The translations under genes were made by a program, and so were the position numbers. This document shows, one piece after another, positions 57,080 through 64,000 of a stretch of DNA of 64,000 nucleotides; position 1 is the stretch's first letter; each line of letters starts with the position of its first letter. This DNA is from Elymus sibiricus (taxonomy: Eukaryota > Streptophyta > Magnoliopsida > Poales > Poaceae). Under the pieces are notes generated by a model. The model saw only the letters and a list, made by a program, of their open reading frames with translations, did not search any database and was not told the origin of the DNA. The stretch covers positions 430,815,379-430,879,378 of the forward strand of contig CM077676.1 in assembly GCA_039707655.1 (NCBI GenBank), in the 5' to 3' direction.

Positions 57080-57287
57080 TTTTAGTACCGGTTGGTGTTA
57101 CCAACCGGTACTAAAGGTCTTCCACCCCCCGGCGCTGGCTCGTGCCACGTGGTGGCCTTTAGTGGCGGTTCGTGTTGAACCGGTACTAAAGGGGGGGGGC
57201 CTTTAGTCCCCACCCTTTAGTGCCGGTTACAGAACCGGCACTAAAGGGCCTTACGAACCGGTGCTATAGCCCGAATCTGCACTAGTG
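57080..57287. repeat. Right subterminal repeats and terminus of CACTA-2
   Basis: TTTTAGTACCGGTTGGTG with its inverse CCAACCGGTACTAAA, further AGTGGCGGTTCG, AACCGGTACTAAA, TTTAGTGCCGGTTAC and AACCGGCACTAAA, ending CTGCACTAGTG. Confidence 0.85.
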
Positions 57288-59110
57288 AAGGTTTCCTAAC
57301 CATAGACATGAGTTGTCATTTGATAACGGGATCACATCATTACGAGAATGATGTGATGGACAAGACCCAACCGTAAGCTTAGCACCAGATCGTTTAGTTT
57401 ATTTGCTACAGCTTTCTTCGTGTCAAGTATCTGTTCCTTAGACCATGAGATCGTGCAACTCCCTGACACCGGAGGAATACTTAGTGTGTATCCAAACATC
57501 ACTTTGTAACTGGGTGATCATAAAGGTGCTCTACAGGTATCTCCAAAGGTGTTTGTTGGGTTGGCACGAATCGAGACTGGGATTTGTCACTCCGTATGAC
57601 GGAGAGATATCTCTGGGCCCTCTCGGTAATACAACATCGTAAAGAGCTTGCAAGCAATATGGCTAATGGGTTAGTCACGGGATCTTGTATTACGGAACGA
57701 GTAAAGAGACTTGCCGGTAACGAGATTGAACTAGGTATGGAGATACCGACGATCGAATCTCGGGCAAGTAACATATCGCCGGACAAAGGGAATTGCATAC
57801 GGGATTAACCGAATCCTTGACATCGTGGTTCAACCGATAAAAGATCTTCGTGGAATATGTAGGAATCAATATGGGCATCCAGGTCCCGCTATTGGTTATT
57901 GACCGGAGAGGTGTCTCGGTCATGACTACATGATTCCCGAACCCGCAGGGTCGCACGCTTAACGTTCGTTGACACTAGAGTAGTATTGGGATATTTGATG
58001 ATTGGTAACCGAATGTTGTTCGGAGTCCCGGATGAGATCCCGAACATCACGAGTAGTCTCGGAATGGTCGAGAGGTAAAGATTTATATATGGGAAGTCAT
58101 ATTTTGGGTTCCGGAAAAAGGTGCAGTTTTTTCGGTATTGTACCGGGAAGCTTCCAGAAGGTTCCGGAGTATTCCGGAGGGGTCCGGAAGTCCACAAGTG
58201 GGTCCACCACGTCCCAAGGGCTGGCATGGGCTGAGGGGGGGCGCCCTGGCCTTATTGGGCTAGGCGCACCAAGTCCTCAAAAGCCCATGTGGTTAGGGAA
58301 GGGGGAAAAAGGGGAGTCCTAGTAGGAATAGGATTGGACTTGGAGTCCAAGTCCTCCCCCCCCCCCCCCTTGGCTGCGCCCTAGGGCTTGGAGGGGCTGT
58401 TCCCCACGCCCCTCCACCTATATATATAGAGGAGGGGGCGCCCCAAGAGGACACACCAAGCCCTTGGCGCCCCTCTCTCTCCCGTTACTCCGTAGCTCCT
58501 CCATCCTCGTTCTTGTAGCGCTTGGCGAAGCCCTGCTGAACTAGCTCCACCACCACCATCACCACCACGCCGTCGTGCTGGTTGTGATCCCATCTACTTC
58601 TTCGCCTTCTCTTGCTGGATCAAGGAGGAGGAGACGTCATCAAGACGCACGTGTGCTAAACTCGGAGGTGCCGTCCGTTCGGCACTAGATCGGTTGGATC
58701 GTGATCGGATCACGAAGAGTACGACTACATCAACCGTGTTATATACGCTTCCGCTTTCGGTCTACGAGGGTACGTAGACACACTCTCCCCTCTCGTTGCT
58801 ATGCTTCTCCTAGATATATATCTTGGGTGTTCGTAGGAAAAAATTTGATTTTTATGCTTCGTTCCCCATCATCATCTTGTGGCTGAAATCAAGGAGTTGA
58901 TGAAAGACAGGGAGTTTATTCCTCAGAAGTTGACTAGGGATCAAAATAGAGTTGCTGACCGTTTGGCAAACTATAGTCGTATAGAGTGTACCACGGCTGT
59001 GTGGATGCACGTAGGACCACCATGTATTGAGGATCTTTTGCCTCTCGACTGTAATTCTCTCAATATGGAATAAAACTCCTTTTCCCTCGCAAAAAAAAAA
59101 CAATCGTGTC

Positions 59111-59625
59111 ATTCTATGCTAAATAAATGATCTTTTGGAGACTTGTAAACATTTACTTTTAGAAACTCATAAATATCAACATTTTGTAAACAAGACCATG
59201 CCTAGCATAGCAAACGACAACATACACATCACCGTCATCGTATCATGGAAGCGAGCATGTCATTGTTGATCGTGAGCGGACAAGAAGTCATCAACGCCAC
59301 GACCTTCTAGACCAGCGCCCTCAAGAAGAAATTGTCTCCGGTGGAAGACCTGCATATCCAAGCACCAAACCTCAGTATTTTTCACATGCCTCACCCTAGT
59401 ATTGGAGGTCATAACGATGTGACGGAGATGAGGCCAGAGGACCAAACTGCAAAGAGAAGCAATCATCGCCACCTTCCTTTAGACATTCTTTTATCATAAT
59501 AAAACTATTTTTTTAATATATATTATAATCAAGAAATAGTGTTATTATGATAAAAAAATATGTAATGAAAGGAACGATTTTCAAGAATAGCTTGGACATT
59601 TCATTTTAGTCAATGAAATTAATTT
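59111..59625. repeat. Segmental duplicate B0 (right part)
   Basis: Continues the similarity to 61945-62215 (AGAAACT(C/A)ATAAATA, AAGAATAGC(T/C)TGGACATTT). A stretch at about 59190-59490 has no counterpart in the other copy and no recognised gene. Confidence 0.65.
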
Positions 59626-60045
59626 CTTTGGACTCTATTTTGTCAAGATAGCATAAAACCCCATAAATTTGATTTGGTGTGCTCTCTCTTTTTTACACAA
59701 GGAAGGGGCTCGAAGGCCCAAGATGCTTGCATTACTTAAGAAGCGGTGGTACAGTGCATCTTACAGAAGGGCTAGGACTAAAATAGAAATTAAAACAAAG
59801 TCCCTTAGTTTTACATAGAGGACCCTAGGAAGCAAATATAGATTGGAATCAGGTCCAAAACTATCCTCAAACTGAACACATTTTGTCGGCTCACTTGGTT
59901 TGATGAAACCTCCACTCGTGCAAGCCATGGACTCATCTTGAAGATTGCACCGCCTCCCCTTTGGCATTGTGGCCGGGAGGAAGAAAGAGACCATCGACCA
60001 CCAGGGTGATCACATGTGATTGCTCCACGTCGTCGCCTGAGATGA
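59626..60045. other. Unassigned insertion-like segment
   Basis: A 77-codon minus frame (59994-59761) has no known domain. The segment lacks similarity to the neighbouring duplicates; it may be another inserted repeat. Confidence 0.35.
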
Positions 60046-60300
60046 AGACGGTGGACTCTTATTATAACATATGGTACTCTTTAAATGTTTATATTGTATC
60101 ACAACATCATTCAAACATTGGTTTTCTTGGTCAAATTGATTCTATAGATAACAAGAGGTGGTATATTGGCTTCAGAAAGATCTTAACACAACCTATTGTA
60201 GCTAGATAAATTAATTTCTTGTATATTCTACCTTTGATCTTAATATCTAGACAAGCACAACAACCTCACTTTGTTAGAGGAGTGGATGTACATGGAACAA
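60046..60300. repeat. Segmental duplicate B1, partner of 60875-61125
   Basis: Shares GTATCACAACATCATTCA, GGTATATTGGCTTCAGAAAG, TTTGATCTTAATATCTAG and CAACCTCACTTTGTT in the same order with B2. Confidence 0.85.
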
Positions 60301-60403
60301 ATATTTATTTTTTAGTCATGAGCTTGTAAAAAAATGGTGCACTCTAAAACTACAATAGATGCTCCTTTTTTTATGGAATGTGCTAGAGTTACTCTTGTAC
60401 CGT

Positions 60404-60832
60404 TCAGCTGCTGGTCAATCGCTACATGATCTTCGTTTGAAAATTGAGTTTCGGTTTTAGAAATAATTTTGCTGCTCAATTTACAGACTATAAAATGCAA
60501 GATATATAATCCACTTTTGATTTTTCCGGCTCAGCTTGGCCTGTGAAACTGCAAGCGTTCATTGTTCGTCAGTTCACAGGCGTTTCAGTGCTACAGCGTA
60601 CAGCAAGATGGATTCTGAACTTGGAACTGGATTCAGACTAAAACAATAAGCCACGGTTTGAGGGAGAGAAGGAGTGGTAGCATCTCGTGCTCACGCGGAT
60701 TTGCATTAATTGACAAATCACAGGAAGTAACAACAAGAACCAGATTGGAAGATGCATTCCATTCCAGCCAAATCCACCCTCGTCGTCGGTGATACACAAA
60801 CCAAAACATTACAAGGACACTAAACATCTTCA
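60404..60832. repeat. Duplicate A1 of the histone H2A.X 3' flank, without the coding exon
   Basis: Matches 63301-63737 with blocks CCGGCTCAGCTTGGCC, GGCGTTTCAGTGCTACA, GATGGATTCTGAACTTGGAA and AAGTAACAACAAGAACCAGA. The match stops at ACAAGGACACTAAA, just before the position of the H2A.X stop codon. Confidence 0.88.
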
Positions 60833-60874
60833 GACCATCAGTACGGTGGACTCTAATTTCTTTTTAGGGAAGTA

Positions 60875-62215
60875 CGTGGGCTCTAATTATAACAGATGAT
60901 ACTCTTTACATGTTCCTTTTGTATCACAACATCATTCATCTATTGATTTTCTTGATTAGATGTATTTCAATAGATAACAAGATGTGGTATATTGGCTTCA
61001 GAAAGATTTTGACAGCCAATTGTACCTAAATGAAATTAGTTCCTTATATATTCTACATTTGATCTTAATATCTAGTGGAGTACAACAACCTCACTTTGTT
61101 GGATGAGTGGATGTACAATTTGCCCAAGGCTCTTATAGTTCATTTAACAAAACATATAGCAAGTTAAGTCAATAATTCATCTTCAGTGCTGCACCTACAC
61201 ACCATCCACCTTGTCGCTGAGTTGTTATCACATTTACTTCTTCCTACCTCTCATCTAGTGTGTGTACATATATATTGCTCCCGTCCAACTTGGTTTCTAC
61301 AACCAGTCTAAAGAAGCTAACTGACATGAGTAGCTAGAGATGAACCCCCACCCCCCTCCTTCATTTTTTTTGTTAAAGTTGTGTTTTGAGGAAATATGAA
61401 ACACATGTTGTACTACACACACACATTAGATTTGGGGGGCATTAGGAAAAGATCGGCTTGCAGATAACACACTCCCCGTAGTGCATCTAATCTGCACCAT
61501 TTGTCTTCTATGGAGAGATGCACATCGATAAGAGTGGTAGAATGGCACCCAAAATATTCAGGGAGTTGAAACCAAACTTGATGCTCTAGAAGAGCCAATT
61601 TGTGGTTGGATGGTTAGGAGAATGGTTATACTCTTAGCCCACCAGGGATCATACCCTAGGTTTGTCACTTGTATATCTCCCACCAGGAGTAGAATATTCT
61701 CTCATTGTGTGACAACGTTTCTGTCGATAGCGACGTGTATGTGGTATCCTCTTGAATCTCAATATCAGATTTGCTGGCTTGGTTTCTCGGGGTTGCCCAT
61801 AGGGGTGGGGTGTGCATACGTGCGCTCATAGAAGTGAGTGTGAGCATTTGCATATGTATGTTTTTCCTCAAAAAAAAAAAAAAAAAACTCCCGATCTAGA
61901 GACTACAACTGTGATATCTATGCAAGTCAATAATTATGCCATTCAATCCTTAATAAATAACATTTTAGAGATATGCAAATATTTTCTGTTAGAAACTAAT
62001 AAATACTTATTTAAAATTTAGTATCGTTATTTTTATAATGCATGTATCAGATTAGTAAATATCTCTTGACTTTAACGAATAATATCTATTTTATAATACA
62101 CTGATATCTGTACTATACATCATAATCAAAATATATTTTTATGTATAATACAAGTGAGTTCATATTTTTTTAAAGAATAGCCTGGACATTTTCGTTTAAT
62201 AAACATGACTAAATC
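60875..62215. repeat. Segmental duplicate B2
   Basis: Full-length partner of B0 and B1. It is interrupted by the SINE-like insertion near 61577-61888. No coding gene recognised. Confidence 0.75.
61577..61888 (+). mobile_element. SINE-like or LINE-tail retroposon with poly-A
   Basis: Absent from duplicate B0. The start has a tRNA-like look (TGGTTGGATGGTTAGGAG, later CCACCAGGGATCATACCC, compare Pol III boxes A and B); it ends GTTTTTCCTC plus A17. Exact ends are unclear because the target duplication merges with the poly-A. Confidence 0.45.
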
Positions 62216-63300
62216 TTTTCAAAATGTGGTACAGATTTGAAGTACTAACGGACACAATTTGCTCCTGACTTATAAAGCAATATCTAGAAATTTCTGGAAG
62301 TAGTCTTTATAATCTTCCATTTAAAACTATTGTATATGTATTCGCAAAAAAAACATTACGTATGTGTAGTTTGAAATGTAAATAAGTGTATTAATGGCCG
62401 CATCACTAGCCGGCCAATGTGGTGGATCGTGCTTCTAACGAGGCTTTGTTCTTCTCCCGCAAAAAAAAAAAAAAAAAAAAAAAAAAACTATGCTTTTTTT
62501 TGAGAAAAAAACGATGCTTTGTTCTTCTCTCGAGCTTGAGGCGATGACGGGAGCTCCCCGTCTCCAGCAGCCCAATACTGTAGCAACGAACCAAACTGGG
62601 TCGTGAAAGCCATAGAAGAAACTGGGCCGTGCTAGTCGTGAATGAGAATGCAAAAAAAAAAAATCACGGCATGCACACGCTCGAACCACTGTCACTATTA
62701 CATGACATGTATTGCCTCAAAAAAAAAACATGACATGTATCCGTCATCATCATGCACAAAGCCGAGCATCCATATGTCACATTCGCGCCATCCACGGCTG
62801 CCGCACACCTCATGTTTGCCATCACCGTGATACGATCATCGCCGCTGCAGGGTCAAGAGTCGCCGTTCTAGATGTAGGGCGATTGTCGATATCCAATGGG
62901 CCAGATCACAACCATGGCGTCTCATGTCACGTACATTTCATTTTTGAAAGCCATAAATATTTATTTGAAAAAAATGTGCAAGCTTTTTGAAATGTGTGAA
63001 TATATGTTCTTTATAGCCATGAGTATTCAAAAATGTGTTGTGCTCATACTAAATCAACGACAACTAAAATGGAACGGAGGGGGTATCGTTTCTTTACTGG
63101 TCAACACAACTTCACCAACTGGTTCTCATGCTTATGTCTATTGTTGTGTCAGAATGTTTTTCAATTAAATTGTTATGTTGACACGTTAAACCTTGTAAAA
63201 TTTGGCTGCTGACACATTTTCGTGTCATAGGAATGCATAGATAAAATTATAAAATTTGCACCTAAAATCTTGGGGCACTTCTAGGAAGCCTTGCTGCCTG
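62216..63300. other. Intergenic DNA with poly-A tracts
   Basis: An A27 run at 62461-62487 follows TTCTTCTCCCGC; GCTTTGTTCTTCTC occurs on both sides (62440, 62516), suggesting a retroposon tail with a target duplication. No gene seen. Confidence 0.4.
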
Positions 63301-63744
63301 TCAGCTGCTCAGTCAATCGCAACATGATCTTCGAGTTTCAGTTGTAGCAATAATTTGCTGCGCAATTAGAGAGTAAAATGCAAGATACATAATCCACGCT
63401 TGACTTTCCGGCTCAGCTTGGCCTTGCGGTCGGTGCACGGGCGTTTCAGTGCTACAACCTACAGCGAGATGGATTCTGAACTTGGAACTGTATTCAGACT
63501 AAAACAACACGCGAGGAAGGGAGTGGTAGCATCAACGAACGCATCCAGAGACTACGGCTTCAGCAAATACCTCCAATTGTTTTAGTCCGTGAGGCATCAG
63601 GCTACGGTTTCACGCAGATTAGCATTGACAAATCACAGAAAGTAACAACAAGAACCAGATTGCAAGCTGCAATCCATTCCAACCAGATCCACCAACATCG
63701 ATGATACACCAAACCCAAACATTCACAAGGACACTTAATCTAAT
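63301..63744 (-). other. 3' untranslated region and flank of the histone H2A.X gene (duplicate A2)
   Basis: Directly downstream of the H2A.X stop on the minus strand; duplicated at 60404-60832. Confidence 0.65.
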
Positions 63745-63966
63745 CTAGAACTCCTGGGAAGCAGAGCCGATGTCGCCCTTGGCCTTGCCGGCCTTCTTGG
63801 GGAGCAGCGTGGTGTGGATGCTGGGCAGCACCCCGCCGGCGGCGATGGTGACGGAACCCAGCAGCCGGCTCAGCTCCTCGTCGTTGCGCACCGCCAGCTG
63901 GATGTGGCGCGGCACGATCCGGTTCTTCTTGTTGTCCCGCGCCGCGTTCCCGGCGAGCTCCAGGGT
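63745..63966 (-). CDS. Histone H2A.X, last exon (5' exon outside window)
   Basis: Minus strand, 73 codons plus [61 protein letters not shown], ending [10 protein letters not shown]. This is the C-terminal half of the H2A fold with the acidic-patch/docking residues and the SQEF phosphorylation motif of H2A.X, which is phosphorylated at DNA double-strand breaks. The acceptor is TCTCTGATTCAG; the first codon is ACC (Thr) where most H2A have Val before LELAGN, so either the codon is split differently or this is a variant. Upstream exon, promoter and start lie beyond 64000. Confidence 0.93.
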   Translation of the reverse strand, partial: TLELAGNAARDNKKNRIVPRHIQLAVRNDEELSRLLGSVTIAAGGVLPSIHTTLLPKKAGKAKGDIGSASQEF

Positions 63967-64000
63967 CTGAATCAGAGAGAAACAAGAAACGGTGAGATCG
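63967..64000 (-). other. Start of the H2A.X intron (partial)
   Basis: Pyrimidine-rich on the minus strand before the acceptor AG; continues outside the window. Confidence 0.7.

Larger units (their letters stand above)
45807..57287 (+). mobile_element. CACTA-2: complete, apparently intact CACTA transposon (11,481 bp)
   Basis: Left end CACTAGTAGAAAAAGGG, right end reverse complement CACTAGTGCAGATTCGGG; 3-bp target duplication AAG at 45804-45806 and 57288-57290. Gene order: small coiled-coil/membrane protein, TNP2 transposase, leader ORF, ORF1 with C48-like end. Transposase and ORF1 are open throughout. Subterminal TTTAGTNCCGGTT repeats are present at both ends and between the genes. It is the youngest of the nested insertions and a candidate autonomous element. 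Confidence 0.95.
38556..58871 (+). mobile_element. Copia-2: Angela/BARE/WIS-type LTR retrotransposon, split by CACTA-2
   Basis: Starts TGTTGGAAATATGCCCTAGA and ends CCCCATCA; target duplication TCATC at 38551-38555 and 58872-58876. About 8.8 kb without CACTA-2. The 5' LTR is 38556-40314; the 3' LTR is 45618-45806 plus 57291-58871. About 10 differences are visible in the first 600 bp of the LTR pair, mostly transitions. The polyprotein has several stops, so the element is dead. Confidence 0.96.
45618..58871 (+). repeat. 3' LTR of Copia-2, split by CACTA-2
   Basis: First 189 bp (45618-45806) precede CACTA-2 and 1581 bp (57291-58871) follow it. TATA-like CTATATATATAG at 58418-58429. A C run at 58357-58369 makes it longer than the 5' LTR. 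The conserved block is at 57697-57795. Confidence 0.95.
36814..59073 (+). pseudogene. LINE ORF2 C-terminal part (RT thumb, zinc-binding, RNase H), interrupted by Copia-2
   Basis: Left part 36814-38555 reads the RT end (KYLGLPVPEGRMHKGKFETL, YWWGVEKGKRKMAWLSW), a zf-RVT domain (CPICCTVDEDSFHALIAC) and an RNase H-like domain (SVDGSF, ETEIHAIM, QSDSSEAL). The frame breaks at YGHL and resumes after the 5-bp duplication at 58877 with VAEIKELMKD, then RDQNRVADRLANYSR, the last RNase H motif, and stops at 59073. Removing Copia-2 and one TCATC restores a continuous frame, so the LINE end was open when Copia-2 arrived. The endonuclease and most of the RT are missing. Confidence 0.93.
36804..59110 (+). 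mobile_element. 5'-truncated LINE (L1-type), split by Copia-2
   Basis: Target duplication CAATCGTGTC at 36804-36813 and 59101-59110 (up to 12 bp if the ambiguous AA shared with the poly-A is counted). The LINE body is 36814-38555 plus 58877-59100, about 2.0 kb, ending in A10. The 5' end starts inside ORF2, the usual result of incomplete reverse transcription. Copia-2 (38556-58871) occupies the middle. The LINE entered a segment that exists uninterrupted at 61081-62215. Confidence 0.95.

Noticed and set aside
61410..61600. Minus frame near the SINE-like insertion
   Set aside because: Lies in duplicated non-coding DNA and is not preserved in the other duplicate.

Overview
The window looks like nuclear DNA of a grass of the wheat tribe (Triticeae: Triticum, Aegilops or a close relative). 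The evidence is Angela/BARE/WIS-type Copia LTRs, a Thalos-like Stowaway MITE, several large CACTA (En/Spm) transposons and plant genes with GT-AG introns. Family names come from memory of sequence signatures, not from a search. Most of the 64 kb is nested transposons around a small gene island.

Left block (1-24940). A decayed CACTA element (CACTA-1, left end outside the window) fills 1-17930. It carries a frameshifted TNP2-type transposase, an inserted host exon that reads as the SH2 region of the elongation factor SPT6, and a second gene (ORF1) ending in a Ulp1/C48-like protease domain. A minus-strand Angela-like Copia element (Copia-1, 6243-14970, target duplication AGAAG) interrupts ORF1. 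CACTA-1 itself sits in an LTR fragment, which sits in the 3' part of a Gypsy element with a 4.1-kb LTR, which abuts or interrupts a third CACTA (CACTA-3). The CACTA-3 end cuts into a bHLH-like coding fragment.

Gene island (24941-36813, continued at 59101-64000). It holds the bHLH fragment, a complete two-exon tetraspanin gene on the minus strand (27731-29730) whose intron appears to use a GC donor, several MITEs, and a Pack-MULE (30798-33848) with ~193-bp terminal inverted repeats and a 9-bp target duplication around a broken HD-ZIP IV fragment. A retroposon with a 17-bp target duplication follows. At the right edge is the last exon of a histone H2A.X gene (C-terminal SQEF). Its 3' flank and the neighbouring DNA are duplicated several times.

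Right nested block (36804-59110). A 5'-truncated LINE (target duplication of about 10-12 bp) is split by an Angela-like Copia element (Copia-2, target duplication TCATC). The 3' LTR of Copia-2 is split by an 11.5-kb CACTA element (CACTA-2, target duplication AAG). All three insertion sites can be read at both ends. CACTA-2 is the youngest and looks complete: an open TNP2 transposase (1118 aa), an open seven-exon ORF1 (1093 aa, Transposase_24-like region plus C48-like protease end), a small spliced coiled-coil/transmembrane protein gene upstream of the transposase, and two promoter-like regions each made of TTTAGTNCCGGTT repeats followed by TATATAAA. The degenerate ORF1 of CACTA-1 has the same exon layout, which supports the gene model.
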